DNA from: Agroathelia rolfsii
Lineage: Eukaryota > Basidiomycota > Agaricomycetes > Amylocorticiales > Amylocorticiaceae
Direction of reading: 5' to 3'
Length of the DNA: 64,000 nucleotides
NCBI GenBank assembly: GCA_018343915.1
Contig: JABRWF010000008.1
Location: forward strand, 1,302,001-1,366,000
This document shows, one piece after another, positions 47,169 to 63,351 of this stretch. The stretch's first letter is position 1. Every line of letters starts with the position of its first letter. A program made the translations under genes and the position numbers. Under the pieces are notes generated by a model. It was not told the origin of the DNA and did no database searches. It worked only from the letters and a program-made list of their open reading frames with translations.

Positions 47169-49409
47169 TTACGACACCTCAGGGCTCGTAATCTGCAGCT
47201 GGAAGTACGGATGCCTCAGCGCATCGCGCACCGTTATCCTCTGCGCAGGATCGAACGCGAGCAGTCTCCGGACGAGATCGAGGAAGAGTTCGTTGACTCT
47301 GTCGGTAGGCGGGATGACTTGCTGTAGAGTGTTGTGCAACGTTTGTATGCATGCGCAATATACCAAAAATAGAAACAAAGGAAACCCATCAGTTGACTAT
47401 TCCCTTTATGTCGGACAATAAAATAGAGGAGGAAAAGAAGAGAAAAGTTGCGCCGCGTCACGCGGACCGCCGCCCTGGCCGTGGCCATAGGGGGCTGGGC
47501 AGCGGGGAGAGATAGGCAACGTGATTGGATGCAAACCAGAAAAAGAAAAAAGGAACTCACATCAAGCGGCCTGGTGGCACGCACGTCCTTTCGACTTTGC
47601 TTGCTTACCTTGGCCTTGGGCCAGTCTAGCACGTTGATCGGCGTGCCATACATCGAGTGGGATGTGCCGTTGACAGTGCGGAAGAATTCCGGCTTAGACC
47701 GTGCGCCGGCGCGCGCGAAGCGCTCGGGCATAGGGCCCATGACAGCCTCCATCATGGCCAAGTGCTCGAGGTTGTCGTGCGTCTGGTAGAGCGCGACGCC
47801 GGTGTAGAACTCGACAAGGATGCAGCCAAGCGAGTAGGCGTCGCAAGGGTAGGACCAGCCGAGACCGAGGATGATCTCCGGTGCACGGTAGTGCCGTGTG
47901 GAAACGACGGTGGAGTGGTACTCTTCCTCGAACGTGGCAGAGCCAAAGTCGATCAGACGGATGTCGGTGGATTTGAGTATGCGCTTGTACCGTGGCGGGG
48001 CATTGCGCTGTAAAGAAGACTAATGAGTTTACTGGCAGTTGTTCTCGTGCGGTGTGAGTCACTTACACGTCCAGGTTGAATTGTAATGGTTTTATGGTCG
48101 TTGTGCACCAAAAGAATATTCTCCGGCTTGAGATCAGTATGGATAAGGTGTAGATCATGCAAGACTGGGCATGGGTGTAAGAATTGTGCATCAAGGGAAA
48201 GGTAAAAGTGGAACTCACAGGCCACGCTGCCTAGTAACTGCCTGGCGAAGCTTTGGATATGCGGGTGGGGGAAGGGCGCAAAGTCGTTCTCTTTCAGGAA
48301 ATCGTACACACACATGCCCAGTAGTTCAGAAACGATACAGATGTGGTTGCGATGGTCGAACCAGTGCATTAAGTGAATACATTTACTGGGGTGTTGGATT
48401 AGCAAGGTCGATGACGACATGGCAAGGGATGGGAACATACTGTCTGTTCATGGGATCCTTTTCTTTCAAACGTTGAAGCACGCGGATTTCTATTCTACTT
48501 GCGTCGCGGTACTTGGGTATAGCACGGATTATCTTGATCGCCACCGCTTTGTTATTGTTTTGCGTGTCGTAGGCCTCGACGACCTTGCCAAAGGTGCCCT
48601 GACCAAGTAGCTTTACTGTCCGATCTAGGGAGGAGTCAGCCACCGGGGGCGAGCATAGTGCATGAAGTGAAAGCGTCGTACATCTTCCGTAGATTAGATC
48701 GTTGGGTACAATAATGTAGTGGCCCTCCTTGTCATCGCAAGAGGCACTGGATGTCTGTAGAGGTGGCAAGGGGGTGTGCTTGAGTGACGTGGAATGAAAA
48801 TGACAAGTGGGCACATACCTCGCTGTTTGTAGTCTTATTAGTATCCAAGTTCCTGTTCACGACGGCCTGCTCAGCCTGTTGGACTGTACGTTTGGCCGGT
48901 GGTGCGCGTAGCTCCGCAGGCTCGCGTTTGCGCTTCTTGGGTGGCGGGACAATGGTACTGACGCTGGTGCTGGCGCTGAGCTCGGCTGCGGCGCGCGCCC
49001 TCGTGCGCATCGGGGCCGAGTACGCTGGGGGCTGATACGAGGCAGATCCATAGACCCCGGTGCCGGTGCGGCGGGAGACGGAAGATAAGGCCGGCGATGG
49101 GGGCGGGGGGCTATCCTCGATGACGATCACGTCACGGACGCGGCCCTCGGGGTCAAGCTCCTGGACCTCGACATAGTTCACCACTGTCCTCTTGCGCTTG
49201 CGCGAGGGCACGGGCGTCGTGGGCGGCAGCAGGTGGGAGAAGGTGGATGAGGGCCCTCCCTGTGGAGTGTGGATGCTGCTTGGGCCTGGGACGGCTACCG
49301 TGCTGTTAGGCGGCGAGACTGCTGAAGCGGACATCTGGATGGAGCTGGCTGGCCGTTCTCTGTGGTGATATGGGGGGAGCGGCGGCAGGGTGTGCACGGC
49401 CGTCTGCAT
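47169..49409 (-). CDS. LAMMER (CLK) dual-specificity protein kinase
   Basis: Seven exons join in frame: 48819-49409, 48682-48754, 48441-48624, 48219-48385, 48067-48164, 47561-48007, 47169-47321, giving 570 residues. The N-terminal 200 residues are Pro/Ser-rich with basic patches ([18 protein letters not shown]) that may be nuclear localisation signals. Kinase landmarks: [10 protein letters not shown] (228-237), AVAIK (K252), HTDLKPEN (347-354; Thr replaces Arg of HRD, typical of this family), DFGSA (391-395), and the diagnostic EHLAMM motif (452-457). LAMMER kinases phosphorylate SR-type splicing factors and regulators of growth and adhesion; in fungi the orthologues are Lkh1/Kns1. The longest frame extends upstream to 49562, but the start at 49409 leaves room for a promoter. 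It is divergent from the Ind1-type gene. Confidence 0.92.
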
Positions 49410-49573
49410 GGCTTGGATGGGAAGGACGGGGACGATGGATGGTGGTGGTAAGAGGATAAGACGGGGGAGGGTGTGGCCCAAGGAGCTCAGAGGCCTCAGA
49501 CGGCGCCTACGGCTGCTTTCTCTCCTCAGCAAATTATTTTTGCTTATTAAATAAATTCTCATTGATCACCCCC
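49410..49573. promoter_or_regulatory. Bidirectional promoter region, LAMMER kinase / Ind1
   Basis: Only 164 bp separate the two divergent start codons, so both promoters must lie here or overlap the genes' 5' leaders. I identify no specific binding site. Confidence 0.5.
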
Positions 49574-50800
49574 ATGTCGCTGCAGGCCGTTGGCAGTGCT
49601 TGCATGCGTCGCTGGTGCTGGCAGAGCCCGATAGTAGTAGCAGCAGCAGCAACAAGGCCGTTTGCGACAAGCCGTCTTGTGCAGCACAATAATCCCCTTG
49701 TGAGTGCACTTGTATTTTTTTTTTTTTTTTTTTTTTTACTGTTACGCTACAGTAATATTTATTATGCTATTGTTATTTTAGGGCCTGCCTCGTCCCCCAC
49801 CGCAGATTCCCCGCAGAACGGGCGCAGTGCAGAAAAGACCCATACCGAATGTGATCAAGGTGTTGGCGGTGGCCAGCGGCAAGGGCGGTGTGGGCAAGAG
49901 CACCGTGGCTGGTGAATTATAATTACTATCATTACCATTATCACTGCTGATTATTCATGCAGTCAATCTCGCATTTGCATTGGGCATGCGTCAGTTGCGA
50001 GTGGGTGTGCTCGACCTGGACATCTTTGGGCCTTCGATTCCAACGCTGCTTGGGCTGAATGACGCTCCGGAGCCACAGCTTTCTGAAGGTATGCCCATTG
50101 TCTTGCAAAACGATATTAATAAATATTATCATCACAGGAGGTGCTATTTACCCCCTCGTCAGCCATGGGATGCCCTGCATGTCCATGGGCTTCCTGGCCC
50201 CAGAAGGCCCTGTTGTGTGGCGCGGGCTGATGGTCCAAAAGGCCGTCCAGCAGCTGCTCTTTGACGTCGACTGGTCCTCGGGCGCTGGCCGTGGTGCCGG
50301 ACTCGATGTGCTCGTCATCGATATGCCCCCCGGCACGGGCGATGTGCCCCTTACGCTTGGCCAGCTCGTGAACGTCGATGGAACCGTGATTGTATCTACG
50401 CCGCAGGACGTTGCACTGGCTGATGTACGCAAGGGGATCACTACATTCCAAAAATTGAATGTTCCGGTGTGTTGCCATTTTTAATTTCTTTATTAATTAT
50501 TATTACCTGTACCTTCGCTTACGAGCTGTTTGCTGGCAGATCACTGGGCTTGTCCTGAACGAGGCCTACTTCAAGTGCACTAATTGTGCCACGCCCCATC
50601 ATCTCTTTGGCCCACCGACCGCCTTCCGGGCGACAGCAGACAAAATGGGCATCCGCATCCTGGGCGAGCTGCCGCTCGTCGGCGACGTCAGTGCCGAGGG
50701 CGATCGCGGCACGCCCTATGTACTCTCACAGAGTGACTCTGAGTGGGCGACACACATGAAAGACATTGCAGCCGATGTCTGGCAGTCGCTGCAATCGTAG
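49574..50800 (+). CDS. ind1: Ind1/NUBPL-type mitochondrial Fe-S P-loop NTPase
   Basis: Five exons, 49574-49699, 49782-49911, 49963-50088, 50138-50466, 50540-50800, give 323 residues. The N-terminus ([16 protein letters not shown]...RPFATSRLV) looks like a mitochondrial presequence. After GLPRPPP the Mrp/NBP35 ATPase fold follows: deviant Walker A GKGGVGKS (75-82), [55 protein letters not shown], and the cluster-binding CxxC in FKCTNC (C250, C253). The family inserts Fe-S clusters into respiratory complex I in mitochondria (Ind1/NUBPL). Intron 1 holds a run of 23 T (49715-49737). The combination of presequence, GLP motif and CxxC favours Ind1 over cytosolic Nbp35/Cfd1. Confidence 0.92.
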
Positions 50801-51063
50801 TCGTTATCATGCTAGCATACACTTTGTTATCAACATTACAGTATTGTAATTTGTTTGTCTTGAAGCGCCTTGGGAGGGCCAAACAAAGCCAAATAAGCTG
50901 CTCGTCGCCGACGTCGTCGTCCACGGCTCTCCTCCCTCGCGTCCGCCGTGCAGACGCCATCTGCGATATCCCATAGAGTGCTCATACCCATCTACTGCTT
51001 CCTAGTGTCGAAAACTGTGTGCTCGCAACGTCGCTTCCGCATCGCCAATCGCGGCAGTCAGCC

Positions 51064-56017
<4,954 letters not shown>

Positions 56018-56774
56018 TCGGACTGCTGGTTGGGATGGCTGGAAAGATTGCGTTTGTTGCAGTATTGCAGTTTCTCATTCTGTGCGTAGTATGGGAGGAT
56101 TTTTCGTCGTTATTCTCTTCTTTTCTTTTCTCTTCTTTTCCTTCTTTCCTATTTCTTGCACTCTGCATTCTTCTTTTTTTTTTTTTCCCTGCGGGCTATC
56201 GATTTATCTTTTTTTTTTCTTCTCATGTGCTTTCTTTCCTTTTCACACTCCTTTGTATCTGTTCCAAGAATTTTTTTTTGTTGTAATATAGATATTCATT
56301 GTTCTTATCTAATCTTTTTTTACACATACGCACAAAAATAGGTGTATAGTCGCTAGTTTTCTTTGTTTTTTATCGCCATCTCATTTTTTCTGCGAGTAGT
56401 ATAAAAGAATACAAGTATATTTTTCTACTTGACACTTATGTTCGCGGTAAGACGTACCCAGTGCATTTTGTATTGTGTTAAATGTCGTAGCTTACCTTCA
56501 GAGGTTATTTGTATTCTATCCAACCCTGTAAGTGCGGGTATCTCCTTTTCGATAATGCTGTTATAAATACATGGATCTCAATTCCATCATCGTCCAGGAG
56601 GCCTTCATACACAGATTAAATAAGCGATTATTCTTACACCACACTGGGTATGTTAAATGGATATAAAATGTATTGATATGTCGAAGGGGATTTATAACTT
56701 GAATTACACGCTGTACTACCTATGTATAAACCACAAAATAATTATGCAATAGACTACCGTATTCGATATCCAGA
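56018..56774. other. Convergent 3' regions of MYST gene and lipase
   Basis: Very T-rich sequence to about 56420 in the MYST direction, then unassigned sequence. 'taatgctgttataaatacatggat' (about 56559) resembles the 3' end of the SINE-like repeats at 45170 and 45370. No gene is seen. Confidence 0.45.
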
Positions 56775-57982
56775 TTAACCACTCGAGCAACCTATTTCGA
56801 TACCGTTGTAAGGACCGGCATGATTCGTGAGGTTACTATCCCAAAGATAAGGAACAGCCCCCACTATGCACTCTGTGCTTGTGTTGTCCTGACCTATTTT
56901 ATTTGGTAGTATGTTAACGTGTGTTTCTAAATACTATCATTTGATAAAGAAGATAATGTTTACCTGGACAGATGGCCCATTCATCCGAGTCCTCGATGTG
57001 CACTTCACCAGCGGGATGAACGAAGCCGAGGAACCTGCTGGGCAAGACGGGCACGGGGTCCTTCTTGTTGTTGATGTGCGTCAAGGCGGCGTTGGCATCG
57101 ATGTAGTTTGCGAATGCCTTGTTGCCAACACGGGGCAGACCGTAGACGATGGTCTTGATCGTAATCGTGGAAGGAAGCCAAAGGGGAAGATAAACAGCGT
57201 CTAGGAGAGAGATGGCTGCACCGAGCGAGTGGCCGACGGTCGTGACCGAGGTGGTGTCGTATTTTGACAAGGTCGTCTTGACGGCCGCGAGCACAGATGT
57301 CGCAGTCCTACGGACAAGTTGGTAAGTATCTTATCGTTTTAACGGGACAAGTCAGTCTAAAAGATCACGTACTTGGCCTGCTCATTGGCAAACCCGCTGT
57401 GGCACTCTATCGAAGAATTGATACCCGGAAAAAGCGACTTGTCTAGGGTCTCGAAGAAGATGTCTGCATCTGTAATTAAGGGGGCGCTACAATAATTCAA
57501 CTATTAGATGAAATCCATAAACTGCCAAGAAAGTTGAACGCATACATCATGGACGGGTTTGTTCCCTGGTGTGCGACAATGACAGTATCCAGGGAGGGGT
57601 CGTATCCAACGTACCCTAAAAAGCATTAATTTTGTATCGACAAAGTATTTATTTGCGTCTCTCACAGTACTGCACGACCGCACCATCACCGCCAGAAGCA
57701 ACTAGCTTGAACGATGGATTGGCCTTACAATGGGCTATGCACACCAACCATCGTAAGTATTTACCATTAATGAGTTCGGGGCAGTTACATACTCCCACAA
57801 GACCAATTGCTGATTTCCGAAGGCGGGCAGTAGGCCGTGCTGGCATACCAGGTATAGGGAGTATACGAGTTTATCTGTGTCGTACTAGCAGCTGTGATGG
57901 ACGCTCTTTTCTCGGCAGTGGGTATGGCGGCGGCAAGGCTTAGCAGGTAAAAGGATGTAGAGGCCAGAGAGAAGATCCACAT
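56775..57982 (-). CDS. Secreted class 3 lipase
   Basis: Six exons join in frame: 57793-57982, 57666-57734, 57546-57615, 57373-57486, 56964-57307, 56775-56893, giving 301 residues. The N-terminus MWIFSLASTSFYLLSLAAAIP is a clear signal peptide, so the enzyme is exported. The mature part has the fungal lipase_3 (Rhizomucor/feruloyl-esterase-like) pattern: YCPPSEISNWSCG, GGDGAVVQYWYVGYDP, VIVAHQGTNP, nucleophile elbow GHSLG (Ser175), KKDPVPVLP (Asp231) and GEVHI (His251), which complete the Ser-Asp-His triad. Length is normal for the family. It hydrolyses glycerides or related esters outside the cell. Convergent with the MYST gene. Confidence 0.92.
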
Positions 57983-59897
57983 TGCCGGACTATTATAAGA
58001 CCTAGAAACGAAGTAAGAAGACGAGGACCTTGGTCCCTGGCGACACGAAGAGAAAAGGTACAGTAGGCTGGGCCTTTATAGGGCCAGCTAGCGACTACTG
58101 CTGAACCAGTTAACCACCTATCATCAGCTCAATAAACCCCGCTTGCATGAGGATGAGTTCAGCCGGTAACTGAAAATAGATGAGAATAGTAAGCCTATAT
58201 TTCTCAAACACATGCTCTGCGGGATTTTGTGCTGTTACAAACATGCATTTGGGGTCGAATATTTCTCTTAGCCGGCGGGGAGAAGGACAAGTTAATGAGC
58301 AACTAATCGAATCCGACGGAGCGAGCATGAGAAAAAATTGAGCATATTGATCACAGTAAAGGAGTTAATATTTTTTCAGTACGGGCGTCATAAGCTGTTG
58401 ATATTTACATGGAAACGCAACTTAAAACAACGGAGCCGCATCATATTCCATTGATTGAACTTCAATTTCAAGTTGTAGATGGCATTTGCGGTTGATTCGA
58501 TAACTCCAGTGGCGTGTACGACTCTATGTCGTCGCATAGAGAAGGCCACCTATCCTACTTGTGAGCACATCAGTCTCTCCTTTAGGGGCATACAGGTCCG
58601 AATTTGACATTTTTATGCAATGCTGATTTTTTGGGGCGGAATCATCTAATTTCCTGGGGTTTGACGCAAGCAATATAATATTCGATCACAGAAAATTTCC
58701 TCAGAGCCGTCTACTAGTATTGTACCTGGCAACGAAGGCCGTTTATTGGTTTATTAGCTATAGGATTCACTACCAGGGCTGCAAAACGCACCAGTACTGC
58801 GCTCATGGTAGCCTCGTACATGCATATCTGATAGTATCATCTTGTGTCTAGAGCATAAGCAACAACTTAAAGGAATACTAGCTTAGCGACCTTGGCGTTT
58901 TCCTTCCTAATTATTCATTGCACGCGGATGTTGCGGCTAGCTGTCAGCAGGAACGGCCAGGATGCCGGAGCCCCAGGTTCCTCAACGAGTTGGAGGATGC
59001 GGGTATGCCGGCAGCAGTAAAATCCCCAGTGAGAAAAAATCGACGGAAGCAGAAGTTGCAAAATGGGCAAACACGTTGAAACTTGACGTTGTCTAATATT
59101 ATGTTGCGTTCAACTTGAGCTCATACTGACAGTGTTCAGTTACTTGTATTAGTGCTCTTCCGCTATTGGCATACAGATTTTCTAACCGATAGGTCTTCGA
59201 CTCTGAACTGGCCTCAGCCACACACTTTGTGCCACATTTTTTCGGGGTTACACGGCTTTGTCATTGCGTTGCTTCCATCAAGCGCATCGACTTTAATCCT
59301 GCTTTTCTGTCAAATCAGCCATTAGAATATCAATACCTGTTCTGATATGTCTTACTACATCTTACAGTGTCTGAGTTTATACGGTCAGCAGCATGCTAGC
59401 GAAACAATCGCCACACCATCAGGTATATCTACAATCTCGGCCAGTGTCGCCATGATATTATAGTAACATGGTAATATGTCAAGTTATGCTGCAAAACGTT
59501 TTCAGGACTGGACGGCCCTCTTCATGCATCAGGAGTTCAGGAAAGGCGCATACATCCACTATTTGGTGTGTAGTCCGAGTCTGTGCTCTAGTGTATTGCG
59601 CCTTTTACATTGAAGGAGCATGGTACAGCTATAACAATATACTACATCATGCGTGAACTATTGTGCAACATTGTTTGTCGCATTTCAGCATCTTTTAGCA
59701 AGCATTTGTCACATTTGTATTTGTCTGATAAAACACGTGCCACTGCTATTGCATAGTCTCATCATGATCAGGCCTCAGGTTCCGGCATGTTTTGGCGTCC
59801 CGATTTCTCACTGGGCGCGTGAAGTTCCAAAGCTCTTGTCGGCTTTTTAGACCGAATAACACTGCATCTTTTTCACTTCGTCACTGGATGTGTATTT
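57983..59897. other. Intergenic stretch, divergent promoters
   Basis: 1.9 kb without a supported gene between the divergent lipase and methyltransferase genes. It begins with the lipase promoter; the remainder shows no repeats or domains I can identify. Confidence 0.45.
58073..58080 (-). promoter_or_regulatory. TATA-like box of the lipase gene
   Basis: The minus strand reads TATAAAGG about 91 bp before the lipase start codon, a usual distance for a fungal gene with a short leader. Confidence 0.4.
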
Positions 59898-61051
59898 ATG
59901 GCTGATACTAAATATCCGTTCAAAGACAATAACTCAGCAGAGGTCCTTCGGTGATCGATCTTCTATTACTACTCAAGGTTTCTGTAGCTTGTTATTCTCA
60001 TCTTGACCCTTCCAGATTGGATACTCAGTATGAAATGATAAAGAAGCTTCTTGGCCATGGGGAGATACTCGATGTACCTTTCGATAAGGAACATGTTACT
60101 CACATCCTGGATGTTGGTGCCGGATCTGGCGCCTGGGCTTTGGATGTAGCTCGCATTCCAGAAATCAAGGCTCGTTCATCCCCAACTTCAAGCAACCATG
60201 TCAAGCTGTATATAAGCGATATCACCTCCACCAAGTTTCCGTCTTCATCTGCGCTCAAATCTCTCAATATTACGGCTTTCGAGCAAGATGTTACGAAGCC
60301 ATTCCCAGAGGCGATGCAAGGAAAATTCGACATTGTTCACATGTCTTTCCTTGTCTGGGCTCTGAAAAATGAAGAATGGAGCTTGGCATTAAAGAATATC
60401 TACGACATTTTGAGTAAGCTTATAAGTTTGCTCTGGCATTTCCATACAGCAGAGTAATCGATTACCAGGACCCGGTGGATATCTACTCCTGGTGGAGGGT
60501 GAATTAGTGACCAGTGCTGACCCTAGTCGTTCGGAAGACGAAGAACTAGATGGCTTCGATGTCCTCACTGATGGACAATCACCTGCGAGCAAAGTGAATA
60601 TAATCTTTCTGGAAAACGCCTTGCAGAATAATCTTGTCATCAGGTCAGGTTTCAGTAACGTTTTATTAGCTGCTATCTAAATAACAAGTCGGATTATTTG
60701 GGTTTAAATAGACCGTCTCGTGAACTCCGAGAAATGCTGGAGGCAGCCTCTTTTGATATAACTTCTGCAAGAACTCTGAACTTCCCTATCGGACGATCCT
60801 GTCAAATTATACAAGGTGCCATGGGAGAGAGTCTAGCAGAATACGCGAACATGACCTCGGAAGGTCTAAAAACGGTTGCCACTGTGTTTACTAAACGTAT
60901 GCTATCTGAAGGCCGCCTGGAAATACCTCGAGGAGTCAAGATCACAAGCGAGGAAGACAGGCAAAAGGTTGTTGATGAAATATACCGGAGTGTTAAGGAG
61001 GAGGGACTGTATACCCTCTTTTCTGAATGGGTTGCTCGGAAGAGTGCGTGA
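59898..61051 (+). CDS. SAM-dependent methyltransferase (LaeA-like class I)
   Basis: Four exons join in frame: 59898-59950, 60016-60413, 60469-60643, 60712-61051, giving 321 residues. Motif I is ILDVGAGSGAWALDVA (48-63), followed by a D-containing strand end (LYISDIT), FEQDVTKPFP, FDIVHMSFLVWAL and the post-II motif LRPGGYLLLVEGE, split by an intron. The beginning NSAEVLRLDTQYEMIKKLLG matches the ExxRLDxQHxxIxxLxG start of basidiomycete LaeA-type methyltransferases, which supports the small first exon. The acceptor substrate is not known; such proteins act in secondary metabolism or as regulators. No biosynthetic cluster is visible nearby. Confidence 0.85.
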
Positions 61052-61707
61052 TGCAGGGCTGGGAATCAGTTATCTGTGCAAACACTTAACGTAGATATTG
61101 CAGCTGTATAAGCTGCTGCCTTAACCAATTTGTGCAATCCTGCTACTCACAGTCCTGAGCATTCACTCAGGAATTCGTGCAGTCATCAAAAAATGGTGAT
61201 ACCGCATAACAATTGAAACCACACATACGAATAAAATAGGGAACCATCAATCGGGGCCGATTTGGGTATTGGTATTTGCCATGTCCGCACTTTTGCTGCT
61301 GAATCCCGAGCTGGGCCGTTTCACAACATCCCCACTGACCGATTCAAAGTCTCCATATTTTGTGTTCGCTGAGATCAACTTCAAGACTCCTGGATCTGAC
61401 AGCATGACTGATGCATCATAGCACTGATGGACAACAGCTCACTTGTCGACGAGGGCGGGGCTGCTCTGGAATTTACTACTACACACGCACAGACATGTGC
61501 ACGGGTATACTCTAGTTCTAGTCTAATGGTTTCATGCTATTGCCTAGACTGTAAGCCGAGAGTACAAGTACAATGTTATAAATTTTACATCCCCAAATGA
61601 TAAATAACTAAAAATAAATGAATCACAATGCTATGCAAAGGATAAAAGTAGAGTGAACAATTGAAGAATTGAATCTTGAGTCGTTTAGACTTTTGAAGGT
61701 TACAGGG
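61052..61707. other. Convergent 3' regions of methyltransferase and Ras genes
   Basis: No gene or repeat is recognised; A/T-rich sequence near 61570-61640 is probably 3' untranslated DNA. Confidence 0.5.
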
Positions 61708-62606
61708 TCAAAGGATCACGCATCCGCCACATCCGTGATAGCATTTATCTGACTCGACGTCATACCCTTGCCGAACATGAGCGGCGCTTCTGGTGGACAG
61801 CGATCGCGTGGGTCGGGAGGCTTGTTGGCCCTGGTAAAGCACCCGATACATAAGCAAAGGGATGCAAGCATCTCATAGAATGATTATGCACACCTTATTG
61901 AACCTCCTAATCTCGCGCACTATGGTTGCAAATGCTTCGTCTACGTTAATGGACATTTTGGCACTTGTTTCAGTGAACCGACAACCGAGTCTTTCTGCTG
62001 TCTCACGCCCTTCATTGCGGCCAACTTCCCTCTGGAACTCGAGGTCACACTTGTTACCCACAATGACGACCGGTACACGGGAGGAATCTTTCGCACGAAG
62101 GATGTTTTCGTGAAAATCAAATATTTCTTCAAAAGAAGAACGGGAAGTGATGTTGTACATGAGCAGGAAACCCTCTCCATTACGCATGTAGTGATCACGC
62201 ATGGCTCTGTTGACGAAACGTAAATGAATGTTTTGAAGATGAGAGTTTCATTTGAATTCGGCGCACCTGTAGTCATCTTGCCCAGCCGTGTCCAAAATAT
62301 CAAGCAAAGCCACCTCAGAGTCAATCACTCGCTGTGTTGTATATGAATCTAGAAGACTGAAATATTAAGAAAAGATGTGCTGTTGTTCTCAGCAAAATGG
62401 TATACCTTCGATTGTTGGATCCCAGTCTTCCACGAATCTGCTCTGAATGAAACGAATGGTGACGGCTGACTTGCCCACACCACCGCCCCCAACAATGATA
62501 ATTTTATAGGTGCGCATAAGATTAGCCTATGCCAGGCCAATGGATACGTAAATTATCTACACGCAAAGTAAAAAGTGATTGCAGGCCCACTCACCTTGGC
62601 CGACAT
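61708..62606 (-). CDS. Ras-type small GTPase with CVIL prenylation box
   Basis: Five exons join in frame: 62595-62606 (four codons), 62406-62526, 62267-62348, 61894-62206, 61708-61830, giving 216 residues. G motifs: P-loop GGGGVGKS (17-24), switch I around DPTIEDSY (40-47), DTAGQDDY (64-71), NKCD (123-126), ETSAK (151-155). The last exon is read in the frame ending [15 protein letters not shown]213 is the CaaX cysteine, and the terminal Leu predicts geranylgeranylation; C206 and C210 are candidate palmitoylation sites. It should act as a membrane-bound GTP/GDP switch. The effector loop differs from canonical YDPTIEDSY only in W39. It could be a Ras2 or Ras-like (Rsr1/Rap-type) orthologue; I cannot separate these without a tree. 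Confidence 0.92.
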
Positions 62607-63351
62607 GTTGAAGTAAAGGAAGGAGAAGAAAGAGTGATCTGGGATATGACTGCGCTGAGTGGTGCAGCATATATATGTAAATAGGAGACACAGAGTTGAT
62701 GATCATGATCACTGGCATTGATGATTTTCTTGGGCAAACTCAAGATATATAGCGAGATGGGCAGCGCCATTTGGGCGTCGGACCAGATGGTTCTCTCCGA
62801 GAGTTCCAATTATGGAGCTATTAATTGATGGATATCCAATAGGCAGGTGATTCTGGACAGGGCAGCGAACGCAGGGCCGTAGGAAGCAGACGTGATATGA
62901 TGCATCAGCGGCTCATTGTGAGAACTTGATTGGGTCGCCTGAGATGTCTATGATTGTGATAAAACGTCGAGCATCGCAGACTCTTCTCTGGGTATCATTT
63001 GAAGTCGGAGCAAATTCAGAATGGGCATGGGAATCTCCTGAATCATAAGACAACATTGAGCTGCAACTGCCAATAGTGGTTCGGCAGTCCAGTGTCAGAC
63101 TGTCAGTGAATTCGATTCAAAGTTGGACTGCAAGCCAGGCGACCAAGCATGTTGATGAAAAATATCGTAAGCAGTATATGTGTCAACGCAAGGCACTTTT
63201 ATAAAGTCAGTTCGACTACAAAATGATGATTGCTCTTGCTACCAAGTGCTTGTGGCAGTGATTAAGACGGTGGCTGACAGAAACAGCCATTTGCTTCCGA
63301 AAGTAACAGCTCCTTTCACTAGTCACATCTTGCTACTATCTACTAGTGGAC
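62607..63351. promoter_or_regulatory. Divergent promoter region, Ras / Dbp6-like
   Basis: About 745 bp between divergent start codons; no coding potential, repeat or recognisable site is seen. Confidence 0.4.
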
